From Streptomyces sp. NRRL F-525 (lineage in GTDB: Bacteria > Actinomycetota > Actinomycetes > Streptomycetales > Streptomycetaceae), in contig NZ_JNXE01000050.1 in assembly GCF_000716605.1 (NCBI RefSeq), forward strand, positions 1 to 64,000: a DNA stretch of 64,000 bases, in the 5' to 3' direction. Each line of letters begins with the position of its first letter. Positions within the stretch are counted from its first letter, which is position 1. The position numbers and the translations under genes are program-made. A model generated the notes under the pieces. It did no database searches. It was given only the letters and a program-made list of their open reading frames with translations, and had not been told where the DNA came from. Below are positions 1 through 8,660 of this stretch, in pieces.

Positions 1-1343
1 GACCGGACGCCACCCGCCCCGTCCCCCAGGTCGGCCCGGAACACACCACCCAGCAACCGCTCCCCCCGAAGCCCCCGCTGGACCTCCTCGCCGAACTGAC
101 CAACACCCCGCCACCCCCGGAAACCCCGGTCCGCACAGCGATCCGCAGGGTCAAGATCTGGACCCCACTGGTCATCCTCCTGGCGATCGTGTTTGCAGTA
201 GTACAGGCCGTACGACCTCTCCCCACCCCCTCCCTCACCCTCACCGCCGACGACTCGTACACCTTCGACGGCAGCAAGGCGAACCTCCCGTGGCCCAGCG
301 AGGGCCAGGGCTGGATGGACGTCAACGGCATCGGCACGATGGGCGACTTCGGCAAGCAGACCCCGGTCGCGATCGGGTCGGTGGCCAAGGCGATGACCGC
401 GTACATCGTCCTCAAGGACCACCCCCTGAAGGCGGGCACGGAGGGCGAGAAGATCACCGTGGACGCCACCGCCGAGAAGGAGGGCGGCTACGACAAGGAC
501 GGCGAGTCCACGCTCAACACCGTGAAGGCCGGCGACGTCCTCACCGAGAAGCAGGCACTCTCGGCGATCATGATCCCCTCGGCGAACAACATCGCCCGCC
601 TGCTGGCCCGTTGGGACGCGGGCAGCGAGGCCGCGTTCATCAAGAAGATGAACGACACCGCGAAGTCACTGGGGATGACGAACACGACGTACACCGACGC
701 CTCCGGCCTCAAGGAGACCACCGTCTCCTCCGCCGAGGACCAGGTGAAGCTCGGCAACCAACTGGTCAAGATCCAGGCCCTGATGGACATCACCAAGCTG
801 CCGAGCTGGGTCGACCCGTCCGGCAAGAAGTGGACCAACTACAACCGCCTGGTGCCGTACAACAACTCGCTCGGCATCAAGACCGGCACCACCACCGCGG
901 CCGGCGGCAACCTGCTCTTCGCCGCCACCAAGGAGGTCGGCGGTGAGACGGCCGTCGTCGTCGGCGCGATCCTCGGCCAGCACACCGCGCCGATCATCGA
1001 CACCGTCAACGCGGTCAGCAAGACGGCGATGCTCGCGGCGCAGGACGCGATGACCTCGGCGAAGATCCTGAAGAAGGGGACCGTGGTCGGCTACGTCGAC
1101 GACCAGCTCGGCGGTCACACCCCGGTCGTCGTCACCAAGGACGTCGCGGCCGTCGGCTGGGCGGGCCTGAAGGTGAAGCTGTCCTTCGCCCCCGACGCCG
1201 TACCGCACACCGCGAAGGCCGGCACCAAGGTGGGCACGCTCACCGTGGGCGACGGTTCGAGCGGTGCCGTCAAGGTGCCGGTCGCCCTCCAGAAGGATCT
1301 CGCCGAACCGGCCTTGACGTCCAAGCTGACCCGCCTCGGCTGA
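1..1343 (+). CDS. D-alanyl-D-alanine carboxypeptidase, S11 family (5' partial)
   Basis: Penicillin-binding serine peptidase that would trim the terminal D-Ala of peptidoglycan stem peptides outside the membrane. The frame is open from base 3, so the true start lies upstream of the window. A proline-rich cytoplasmic stretch is followed by one membrane anchor (bases about 144-210) and then the catalytic domain. All three S11 motifs are visible: SVAK (nucleophile Ser at 378-380, Lys at 387-389), SAN (579-587) and KTG (879-887). The C-terminal part is beta-rich, as in the S11 C-terminal domain. The long N-terminal tail before the anchor is common in Streptomyces homologues. The family is certain; the exact physiological substrate is not known. 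Confidence 0.93.
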   Translation, partial: PDATRPVPQVGPEHTTQQPLPPKPPLDLLAELTNTPPPPETPVRTAIRRVKIWTPLVILLAIVFAVVQAVRPLPTPSLTLTADDSYTFDGSKANLPWPSEGQGWMDVNGIGTMGDFGKQTPVAIGSVAKAMTAYIVLKDHPLKAGTEGEKITVDATAEKEGGYDKDGESTLNTVKAGDVLTEKQALSAIMIPSANNIARLLARWDAGSEAAFIKKMNDTAKSLGMTNTTYTDASGLKETTVSSAEDQVKLGNQLVKIQALMDITKLPSWVDPSGKKWTNYNRLVPYNNSLGIKTGTTTAAGGNLLFAATKEVGGETAVVVGAILGQHTAPIIDTVNAVSKTAMLAAQDAMTSAKILKKGTVVGYVDDQLGGHTPVVVTKDVAAVGWAGLKVKLSFAPDAVPHTAKAGTKVGTLTVGDGSSGAVKVPVALQKDLAEPALTSKLTRLG

Positions 1344-1541
1344 CCCACGAGGCGATGCACGTCACCGCGCACGTCACCGCGTCCCGCCGGCGGGCCCCCA
1401 CCCGGGAGCCCGTCGGCGGGGTGCGTGCTAGCGTCGCGAATCGGGGCACGTCGCCGGTCGAGCGGACGCGGCGTCGAACAGGCCGGGAACGGGACGGAAC
1501 GCGGCCGGGAACAGAAGACGGGACACGGGGAGTGCCTTCAG

Positions 1542-3398
1542 GTGGCCACAGCGGAGCCGACACGCGCCGACGATGCCGATCCGGGCCCGGTAGCCGGCCC
1601 GCGAATACAGCTGCCCGCACACCGCACGGACGACGACGGAACAGCTAGCGCAAGCTCGCGGAGCGGCCGGTGGGCGCGGCTGATCGACAGCCTCCGCGCC
1701 CCCTTCCTCCGCCACCCGGTGATCGGCTTCACGCTCCTCTCCGGCGTCCTCCACGTCGTCTGGTTCTTCACGTTCGCGAACAGTGGCGGCGACCTCGCGG
1801 CGCAGGACGCGTGGGCGGAGTTCGTCGGCCGCCACCCGGACTCGGCGTACAACCTCGCCTGGTACGGCGGCATGCACCCGGTGTCGTACAGCGTGGTCTC
1901 GCCGTATCTGATGTCGGTGCTCGGTGTCCGTACGACGATGATGATCGCCGGGACGATCTCGGCGGGCCTGCTCACCATGATCCTGATCCGCAGCCGCGCG
2001 GTGCGGAACCCGCTGTGGGCCTCGCTCGCGGGCGTCTTCGCGCTGCTGTGCAACGCGGCGTCGGGCCGCGTGACGTACGGCCTGGGCCTGGTCTTCGGGC
2101 TCGGCGCGGTGGCCGTGGTGTTCTGCTGGCCGTACCGCTGGCGCTACAAACGCTGGGCGAAGGCCCTGTGCGCGGCCCCGCTGGCCGCGCTCGCGACCAT
2201 GTCGTCCCCGGTGGCCGGGCTGTTCGTGGGGCTGGTCGCCGTAGCCCTGTTCCTGCAGAAGCGACGCCCGGGCGCATGGGCCCTCGGCCTCGCGCCCGCG
2301 GCCGTGGTGGCGGTCTCCGCCTGGCTGTTCCCGTTCTCCGGTACGCAGCCGATGCTGTTCGGCTCGATGATCCTGCCGCTCGCCTCCGGGGTGATCGTCT
2401 ACTTCCTGGTGCCGCGCGAGTGGACGACCGTACGGATCACGTCGGCCGTGTACAGCATCGGCGTCATCCTGGTCTGGCTGGTCAGTTCGCAGATCGGCTC
2501 GAACATAAGCCGGCTGGCGATGCTGTTCGCCGGGGTCGCCCTGATCGCCGCGCTGCCCTTCGCGGTGCCGCGCTCGCGCAAGTGGTACGCGATCGCACTG
2601 GCCTTCGTCGGCTTCAACGGCTGGATCGGCTTCAAGTCGGTCGACGACGTGATCAACACCGCCCCGGCCGCGTCCTGGTCGCACGAACTCGCGCCCCTGG
2701 TCAACGAACTCCAGGAGGTCGGCGCCGAGCGCGGCCGCGTCGAGGTCGTCCCGGCCCGCTCCCACATCGAGGCCTCCGCGCTCGCGCCGTACGTCAACCT
2801 CGCGCGCGGCTGGAACCGCCAGGCCGACATGGAGCGCAACCCGCTCTTCTACGACGACACGCTCAACTCGGCGAACTACCACGAGTGGCTCCAGCGCTGG
2901 GCCGTCCACTACGTCGTGCTGCCGAAGGACAAGCCGGACGGCGACGGCGGCGAGCGCGAACGGGCCCTGGTCCAGCGCGGGATGCCGTACCTGAAGCAGG
3001 TCTGGGGCGACACGAACTGGCAGCTGTTCCAAGTCACCGACCCGGCGCCGCTCGCCGAGCCGAACGCGGTCGTGGACCGGGCGGAGCAGGGCGAGTTGAC
3101 GATCGAGGTGAAGAAGAAGGGCCGGATCCTCATCCGCATCCCGTACTCGCCGTGGCTGAGCATCGTCGACGCGAAGGGCAAGAGCCTCAAGCCCCCGCAG
3201 GAGACCGACGCGTCCAAGCACCGCGCCGAGGGCACGCCGAAGACGTACGACAACCTCAACGGCTGCCTGATGGAGACGGAGGAGGACTCCAAGGGCGACA
3301 AGTGGACGATGCTGCTGGCACCGAAGACGGGAACGTACCGGCTGGCGGCGCCGTACCAGTTGCCCCGGGGAACTCCGTGCCCGGATGAACTGAAGTAG
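1542..3398 (+). CDS. Polytopic membrane protein, GT-C/MFS-like
   Basis: Integral membrane protein of 618 residues with roughly ten hydrophobic segments between residues 50 and 380, followed by an extracytoplasmic domain of about 230 residues. I start it at GTG 1542, which has a GGGGAG ribosome site 8-10 bases upstream; the frame runs further up to 1425 but that part is low-complexity Arg/Gly and unlikely to be coding. The first loop (AQDAWAEF, then W-YGGMHP) resembles the first extracytoplasmic loop of GT-C type glycosyltransferases, though such proteins are often labelled as MFS transporters. It follows the carboxypeptidase by 198 bases on the same strand, so a cell-envelope role is plausible. 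The specific function is not recognised. Confidence 0.8.
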   Translation: MATAEPTRADDADPGPVAGPRIQLPAHRTDDDGTASASSRSGRWARLIDSLRAPFLRHPVIGFTLLSGVLHVVWFFTFANSGGDLAAQDAWAEFVGRHPDSAYNLAWYGGMHPVSYSVVSPYLMSVLGVRTTMMIAGTISAGLLTMILIRSRAVRNPLWASLAGVFALLCNAASGRVTYGLGLVFGLGAVAVVFCWPYRWRYKRWAKALCAAPLAALATMSSPVAGLFVGLVAVALFLQKRRPGAWALGLAPAAVVAVSAWLFPFSGTQPMLFGSMILPLASGVIVYFLVPREWTTVRITSAVYSIGVILVWLVSSQIGSNISRLAMLFAGVALIAALPFAVPRSRKWYAIALAFVGFNGWIGFKSVDDVINTAPAASWSHELAPLVNELQEVGAERGRVEVVPARSHIEASALAPYVNLARGWNRQADMERNPLFYDDTLNSANYHEWLQRWAVHYVVLPKDKPDGDGGERERALVQRGMPYLKQVWGDTNWQLFQVTDPAPLAEPNAVVDRAEQGELTIEVKKKGRILIRIPYSPWLSIVDAKGKSLKPPQETDASKHRAEGTPKTYDNLNGCLMETEEDSKGDKWTMLLAPKTGTYRLAAPYQLPRGTPCPDELK

Positions 3399-3415
3399 AT
3401 GAACTCAAGCAGCAG

Positions 3416-4255
3416 TCAGCGGAGTTGGTCCACGTACCTGTCCGTACCCGGCACCGTCGGGATGAAGGGTGCCACCAACTCCACGCGCCCCAGCCCCGAT
3501 TCGGCCACCGGCGTCTCGAGATCCGCGAAGTACTCCTCCCAGCACTCCCGGGGATCCGCCTCCAGGAACCACAGCAACGTGAGCCGGGTGTCGACCCCCT
3601 CGACCTGCTTGACGTAGGTCATGCGGTCGCCCGGCAGGGGGGTGGGCCGGAAGACGGTCACCATGGCGGCGGGTGACCCGGCGAGCCGCTTGGGCAGGTG
3701 CCGGGAGCGGAGCCACTCCAGCAACTCGGCGCGCTGGTCCGCCGATTCACTGTCCACGACCTCCAACACCAGCCCGGCGTAAGGGTGGTCGAGGGCGTGG
3801 AAGTCCCGCGGGCCCGCCGCGCCGTCCCGGTACACGGTCGCCTCGTGGTCCTGGAACGCGGTGAAGACGTGCGTACGGTCCTGGTACACCCGCCCGTCAC
3901 GATTGAGCCGTTTGTTGATGCCGACGGTCCACTTCATGTGGTCGTCGTAGCGGCCCTCGGTGACCCAGTACGTGGAGAGGTAGCAGCCGGCGGTGACGGG
4001 CTGCGCGATCGCCGACTTCTCGGGACAGCGCAGGAGTTGGAGGTCCCGGGTGGCGACCCAGCGACGGCCCGCGTACATCCAGGGCATGGCCATCGCGCCC
4101 GCGTAGTAGTGGTCGTCCTCGTACCAGCGGTTGTAGGCGTACTCGTGGCCGGGACGCGGTTCGACCATGGTGATCAGCGCATGCCCCGGCCGCACTCCGT
4201 ACGGTCCTACGGCGGCCAGTTCGGCGTACTCGTCGCTCCGGGTTTCCTCGCTCAC
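3416..4255 (-). CDS. EthD-like dimeric alpha/beta-barrel protein
   Basis: Conserved protein of 279 residues. Near the N-terminus, NRWYEDDHYYAG followed by RRW resembles the N-x-WY-x-x-x-H pattern of EthD/dimeric ferredoxin-like barrels. A second copy of a similar fold may occupy the C-terminal half (around FRPTPLPGDRMTYVKQVEG). GTG start at 4255 with an AAGGGGAG ribosome site. It is divergent from the SDR at 4337, and the two starts flank the palindrome at 4293-4307, so both are likely controlled by the catabolic operator found across the window. Small barrel proteins of this type often accompany catabolic oxidoreductases. The catalytic role is not known. Confidence 0.75.
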   Translation of the reverse strand: MSEETRSDEYAELAAVGPYGVRPGHALITMVEPRPGHEYAYNRWYEDDHYYAGAMAMPWMYAGRRWVATRDLQLLRCPEKSAIAQPVTAGCYLSTYWVTEGRYDDHMKWTVGINKRLNRDGRVYQDRTHVFTAFQDHEATVYRDGAAGPRDFHALDHPYAGLVLEVVDSESADQRAELLEWLRSRHLPKRLAGSPAAMVTVFRPTPLPGDRMTYVKQVEGVDTRLTLLWFLEADPRECWEEYFADLETPVAESGLGRVELVAPFIPTVPGTDRYVDQLR

Positions 4256-4292
4256 GTCGCTCCCCTTCCGTCCTCCGCCGGTCGCCCATACT

Positions 4293-4307
4293 CTGACGCC
4301 CCGTCAG
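4293..4307. promoter_or_regulatory. Catabolic operator copy 1 (CTGACG-CCC-CGTCAG)
   Basis: Perfect 6-3-6 palindrome in the 81-base gap between two divergent genes: 37 bases from the barrel-protein start (4255) and 29 bases from the SDR start (4337). It matches the sites at 24506, 25368, 30108, 35408, 44154, 51325, 54656 and 58586. Geometry is typical of a TetR-family repressor site, but the regulator is inferred. Confidence 0.75.
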
Positions 4308-4336
4308 ATAAACCGCCAGACCCCGGGAGGGATCGG

Positions 4337-5125
4337 ATGTCGCTGCTCGCGGGCAAGACCGTCGTCGTCTCGGGGGTCGGGGCCGGACTCGGCCACCAGG
4401 TCGCCGCGGCCGTCGTACGGGACGGAGGCAACGCCGTGCTCGGCACGCGCACGGAGGCGAATCTCGCCAAGTCGGCCGCCGAGATCGATCCGGACGGCAC
4501 GCACACGGCGTACCGGGCGACGGACATCACGGACGAGGGGCAGTGCGAGGCGCTCGTGGCGGTGGCGCGGGAACGGTTCGGGCGCATCGACGCGGTGGTC
4601 CAGGTCGCCGCGTGGGACAGCTACTTCGGCGGGGTCGAGGACGCGGACTTCGCCACCTGGCAGTCGGTGATCGACGTGAACCTGCTGGGAACGCTGAAGA
4701 TGACGCGGGCCTGCCTGCCGGCACTGAAGGAGGTGGGCGGCGGCTCGGTCGTCTTCATCGGAACACAGTCGGCGGTAGCCGCGCCCTCACAAGTACGGCA
4801 GGCGGCGTACGCGGCGTCGAAGGGGGCGCTGACGAGCGCGATGTACTCGCTGGCAAGGGAGTTGGGGCCGTACCGGATCCGGGTGAACACCGTGCTGCCG
4901 GGGTGGATGTGGGGGCCGCCGGTGGAGGCGTACGTGCAGTTCACCGCGCACACGGAGCAGGTGCCGGAGGCGGAGGTGCTGAAGCGGCTGTCCGACCGGA
5001 TGGCGCTGCCGGAGCTGGCGACGGACGGGGACGTGGCGGACGCGGCGGTGTTCCTGGCGTCGGAACGGGCGCGGGCGATCACGGGACAGTCGTTGCTGGT
5101 CAACGCCGGTGAGCTGATGCGATGA
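4337..5125 (+). CDS. SDR family NAD(P)-dependent oxidoreductase
   Basis: Classical short-chain dehydrogenase of 262 residues that would oxidise or reduce a hydroxyl/keto group using NAD(P). Visible are the glycine-rich cofactor loop (SGVGAGLG), the NLLGT region of beta-5 and the catalytic YAASK; the C-terminal TGQSLLVNAG is typical of the family. ATG 4337 has a GGGAGGGA ribosome site; the frame extends upstream over the divergent gene but that part is not coding. It lies directly behind the palindrome at 4293-4307. By context it belongs to the same regulon as the second SDR at 24544. The substrate is unknown; a steroid- or terpenoid-like alcohol is an inference. Confidence 0.9.
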   Translation: MSLLAGKTVVVSGVGAGLGHQVAAAVVRDGGNAVLGTRTEANLAKSAAEIDPDGTHTAYRATDITDEGQCEALVAVARERFGRIDAVVQVAAWDSYFGGVEDADFATWQSVIDVNLLGTLKMTRACLPALKEVGGGSVVFIGTQSAVAAPSQVRQAAYAASKGALTSAMYSLARELGPYRIRVNTVLPGWMWGPPVEAYVQFTAHTEQVPEAEVLKRLSDRMALPELATDGDVADAAVFLASERARAITGQSLLVNAGELMR

Positions 5126-5260
5126 GTTCACATAGCTGAACGCGGAACATCAATCCGAACGATTTTACTCCCCCTTGACCGCACGCTTACTTGTCGTGCT
5201 CACGCGCGACCGCCCACGATGAGCCCCGGGCTGAACCGGCTCAATCGTGGGAGGGCGCAT

Positions 5261-6850
5261 ATGAACGGGCTCGACTGGGCCGTGCTCATCGGCTATTTCG
5301 GCGTGATGGTGGCGATCGGCGTGTGGTCGCACAAGCGCGTCGACAACGTGAGCGACTTCTTCACGGCCGGCGGGAAGATGCCGTGGTGGCTCTCCGGCAT
5401 CTCGCACCACATGTCGGGCTACAGCGCGGTGATGTTCACCGGCTACGCGGGCATCGCCTACACCTACGGCGTCACGTCCTTCATCACCTGGTCGTTCCCG
5501 ATCGCGCTGGGCATCGCCATCGGCTCCAAGCTGTTCGCGCCGCGCATCAACCGGCTGCGCTCACGGCTCCATGTGGCGTCCCCGCTCGAGTACTTGAAGA
5601 ACCGCTACAACCTCAAGACCCAACAGGCGCTCGCCTGGTCCGGGATGCTGCTGAAGATCGTGGACGTGGCGGCCAAGTGGGCGGCGATCGCGACCCTGTT
5701 GTCGGTGTTCACAGGTGTGTCCCTGAACCAGGGCATCCTCATCACCGGCGCGATCACGGCGGTCTACTGCACGATCGGCGGCCTCTGGGCGGACGCGCTG
5801 ACCGAACTCGGCCAGTTCATCATCCAGTTGCTGGCCGGCGTCTCCATGTTCGTGGCCGTCGTACTGAAGTTGCACGACAAGGGCATCGGCTTCCTCGGCG
5901 CCTGGGACGAACCGGCCCTCCAGGGCCACGGCAAACCGCTGGTCGGCCCCTACGGCACGGTCTTCCTCCTCGCGTTCCTCTTCATCAAGCTCTTCGAGTA
6001 CAACGGCGGCATGCTCAACCAGGCCCAGCGCTACATGGCCACCAAGAGCCCCTACGAGGCCGAGCGTTCGGCCCGGCTGTCGGCGGCGCTGTGGCTGATC
6101 TGGCCGACGGTCCTCTTCTTCCCCATGTGGATGTCCCCGCTCCTGGTCCACGCGCAGAAACCGGACGGCTCCGACTCCTACGGCCTGATGACCGAACAGC
6201 TGCTGCCACACGGCCTGTTGGGCCTGGTCGTCGTCGGCTTCTTCTCCCACACGATGGCCATGTGCTCGTCCGACGCCAACGCGATCGCGGCCGTCTTCAC
6301 CCGGGACGTAGCACCGGTCGTATCGGCCAAGGCCCGTGCGTGGGACGACCGTTCGGGCCTCATCGCGGCCCGCGTGACGACGGTCGTCTTCCTCGGCCTG
6401 TCGATGTCGGTGGCGACCCAGATCAACTCGCCCACGTTCAAGGACATCATCACGGTCGTCATCAAGTGGGTCGCCGGTCTGATGGGCCCGATCGCGATCC
6501 CGATGATGCTGGGTCTGCTCCGCCCGTTCCGCAAGTCCGGTCCCACGGCGGCGCTGACGAGCTGGGCGGCGGGCCTGTTCGCCTTCTGGCTGGTCAACTA
6601 CCCGATCAACTGGGAGGTCGACGGCGGAGTCCCGCTCCAGTACCAGGTGTCGATCCCCCTCGCGGTCTCCCTGGTCCTCTACATCCTCATCGGCTACGTG
6701 AAGCCCGAGGACACCCCGGAACGGGACGCGCTGATCGAGAAGATCAACGGCGGCGGGGACGACGACGGGGAGGCGGCGGCGGTAGCGGTACCGGCGCAGG
6801 CAGGGACGCAGACGGGTGCGGGCGACGACGTGGTGGGCAGCCAGTCGTAG
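5261..6850 (+). CDS. Sodium:solute symporter family transporter
   Basis: Secondary transporter of the SSS family (529 residues) expected to import a small solute with Na+. Around 13 hydrophobic segments are visible. The N-terminal block (DFFTAGGKMPWWLSGIS, then GYSAVMFTGYAGIAY) is the characteristic first and second helix of sugar- or urea-type SSS carriers. I start it at ATG 5261, preceded by GTGGGAGGG, rather than the upstream ATG 5219, which has no ribosome site. The acidic, Gly/Ala-rich tail (EKINGGGDDDGEA) is cytoplasmic. It ends 7 bases from the convergent ADP-ribosylglycohydrolase-like gene. No catabolic palindrome lies in front of it. The substrate cannot be read from the sequence. 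Confidence 0.9.
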   Translation: MNGLDWAVLIGYFGVMVAIGVWSHKRVDNVSDFFTAGGKMPWWLSGISHHMSGYSAVMFTGYAGIAYTYGVTSFITWSFPIALGIAIGSKLFAPRINRLRSRLHVASPLEYLKNRYNLKTQQALAWSGMLLKIVDVAAKWAAIATLLSVFTGVSLNQGILITGAITAVYCTIGGLWADALTELGQFIIQLLAGVSMFVAVVLKLHDKGIGFLGAWDEPALQGHGKPLVGPYGTVFLLAFLFIKLFEYNGGMLNQAQRYMATKSPYEAERSARLSAALWLIWPTVLFFPMWMSPLLVHAQKPDGSDSYGLMTEQLLPHGLLGLVVVGFFSHTMAMCSSDANAIAAVFTRDVAPVVSAKARAWDDRSGLIAARVTTVVFLGLSMSVATQINSPTFKDIITVVIKWVAGLMGPIAIPMMLGLLRPFRKSGPTAALTSWAAGLFAFWLVNYPINWEVDGGVPLQYQVSIPLAVSLVLYILIGYVKPEDTPERDALIEKINGGGDDDGEAAAVAVPAQAGTQTGAGDDVVGSQS

Positions 6851-6856
6851 CTACGG

Positions 6857-7975
6857 CTACGCGCCTCTGGGATATCTGGCGATCCACCCCGGGGCGGACC
6901 CGGCGGGCCCGTGCAACGCGGGCCCCTGGGTCATCTCCACCGCGAAGTCATCGGCCAGCACAAGCAACGTAGGACGGCCCTCCAGCTCGGCCAGCCAGGC
7001 CGGCGGGAGGGCCGTCTCGCCGTGCAACGCCCCAAGCAGCCCACCGGTGAGCGCCCCCGCGGTCCCGGAAGGCCCGCCGTGATTCACGGCCAGACACAGC
7101 CCATGCCGTACGTCCTCACCGACGAGCGCGCAGTAGACAGCCCCCGCGAGCACCCCGTCCGCGTTCCCCTCCCCCACGAGTTCCTCGACCCGCGCGGAGG
7201 TGGGCATGCCCTGTCGTACGGCGCCGAGGGCGCGCTGGAGTGCGACGGAGACGGGCTGATGCCCGGGCCGGGCGGCCAGCAGACCGAGCGCCCGCTGCAC
7301 GGCGGCGTCGAGACTCTCACCGCGGGCGAGCCCGTGCACGATGACGGCGTAGGCACCGGCGGAGAGATGCCCGACGGGATGCCCATGGGTCTGAGCGGCA
7401 CACTCCACGGCGAGCTGCATCACCAGCTGAGGCTCCCACCCCACGAGCAACCCAAAAGGCGCGGACCGAGCGGCGGCTTCCCCTCCCACCTCACCAGGAT
7501 TCTTGGGCGCGTCAAGTGTCCCCATCCGCTCATCCCCAAACCCCAACAAACAGGCCCGAGTTGGATCGCGCCGAGCGTAAAGCCACTCTTCCCGAGCAAG
7601 CCACCCGTCATCCTTACGACGCTCATCGGGCCCCCAGTCATGCTGGGTAGCGGCCCACCGCAAGTAGGCCCGATGCAGATCGGTAGGCGGATGCCAGGCC
7701 CCGGTATCACGCCGCACCTGCGCCCGGATCAACCCGTCCACGGTGAAGAGACTGAGCTGAGTGAGATGAGTGACGGCCCCCCGCCGCCCGTACCCGAAGG
7801 CGAGATCTACGACGCCCTCCGCACCGTAGGCCTCCCGGATCTCGTCGATCGCCAGCAGGTCCACGGGTGCGCCGAGCGCGTCCCCCACGGCGGCCCCGAG
7901 CAGTGTCCCCCGCACCCGACTACGAAAATCCTGCTGCTCGACCCGACCCCAGACGGCCGCGGTTGCCGTACTCAC
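6857..7975 (-). CDS. ADP-ribosylglycohydrolase-fold protein, metal ligands missing
   Basis: All-helical protein of 372 residues of the ADP-ribosylglycohydrolase/DraG family. The fold is clear from RGTLLGAAVGDALGAP near residue 22 and the C-terminal LLGALHGE block. Both metal-binding motifs are altered: the family TDDT is THLT at residues 69-72, and the C-terminal D-x-D-x(T/S) motif reads NHGGPSGTAG near residue 298. Active enzymes use these acids to hold Mg2+, so this protein is probably inactive as a hydrolase or has a changed function. I prefer GTG 7975, with GAGGAGG five bases upstream, over TTG 7978. It converges on the symporter gene. Confidence 0.85.
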   Translation of the reverse strand: MSTATAAVWGRVEQQDFRSRVRGTLLGAAVGDALGAPVDLLAIDEIREAYGAEGVVDLAFGYGRRGAVTHLTQLSLFTVDGLIRAQVRRDTGAWHPPTDLHRAYLRWAATQHDWGPDERRKDDGWLAREEWLYARRDPTRACLLGFGDERMGTLDAPKNPGEVGGEAAARSAPFGLLVGWEPQLVMQLAVECAAQTHGHPVGHLSAGAYAVIVHGLARGESLDAAVQRALGLLAARPGHQPVSVALQRALGAVRQGMPTSARVEELVGEGNADGVLAGAVYCALVGEDVRHGLCLAVNHGGPSGTAGALTGGLLGALHGETALPPAWLAELEGRPTLLVLADDFAVEMTQGPALHGPAGSAPGWIARYPRGA

Positions 7976-8100
7976 CAAGGCCTCCTCGGGCTGCGTCCAT
8001 ACGTACGAGTCAGTTCAGCACTGTAATCGAACGGGGACGGTGGGTTGAGGGGGTGGATCGGTATAGCCGGAGTCGAACCTCGCGGTGCTTGAGACGTGAC

Positions 8101-8660
8101 CGTTGGGCCACTCGCTTCTCAGCCAGTGTCGGGCTTCCACGGCCCGAGTAAAGGGCGCTCCGCTGCGCTACGCGTCGCCTTCGGCGATTCCGCTTCGCTC
8201 CACCCTTGACTAGGGCCGCTCCAGCCCGTTTCAGAAGCTCTCGCCAGCACGCCGCCTCGGCTCAGCGGCCAACGGCGAGTGGGAGGTTGGGGGGATGCTG
8301 GAAGCCGAGGGCAGGGCCGGGGGCGGGAGGGGTGGGGCTGGGAAGTGTGACACTTTCGCTTGGACCGTCACACTTCTACGGACAAGGTGTCCCCCGCGAA
8401 GCCCCCACCGGCCGGTAGCCGCTAAGCCCACCCGGCGTGCTGGCGAGGCGCGGGCGCGCCCCGCTGTACCGGCCCGCAACGCAGTACAGACAGGGGCATG
8501 CCTGCCTGGCCACCCATCCCTCGGGGCCGCCCGCTCGCTTCTGAAACGGGATTGCGGGAGACGAGTCAAGGGTGGCCCGCAGGGCCATCGCCGCAGGCGA
8601 CGCGACCGCAGGGAGCGCCCTTTACTCGGCTCCCGCAATCCCGACACTGACAAGAAGCGG
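8101..8660. repeat. Dispersed Streptomyces repeat element, copy 1
   Basis: Non-coding composite element related to the one at 47980-48355. Its left unit (8101-8238) matches 47980-48117: the shared stretch begins TTGGGCCACTCGCTTCT and ends GTTTCAGAAGC. A private segment follows at 8239-8383, then the shared core from AAGGTGTCCCCCGCGAAG (8384 on), and then an inverted copy of the left unit up to about 8660 (ending TGTCAGAAGCGG-like, read on the minus strand). The right end lies inside the 3' end of the STAND/TPR gene. Long open frames across this region are artefacts of its GC content. It accounts for the otherwise gene-free stretch 7979-8660. Confidence 0.8.

Noticed and set aside
3399..4289. 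Plus-strand open frames opposite the EthD-like gene, including upstream extension of the SDR to 3698
   Set aside because: They overlap the minus-strand gene with better codon-position bias and start sites, and the extension would remove the intergenic operator.
8060..8122. tRNA-like stretch on the minus strand (contains AGGTTCGACTCC and a CTCAAGCACC block)
   Set aside because: Aligning GGTTCGACTCC as a T-arm leaves three of five stem pairs unmatched, and no 5' acceptor strand complementary to the putative 3' strand is present. Treated as a decayed remnant at the edge of repeat element 1.
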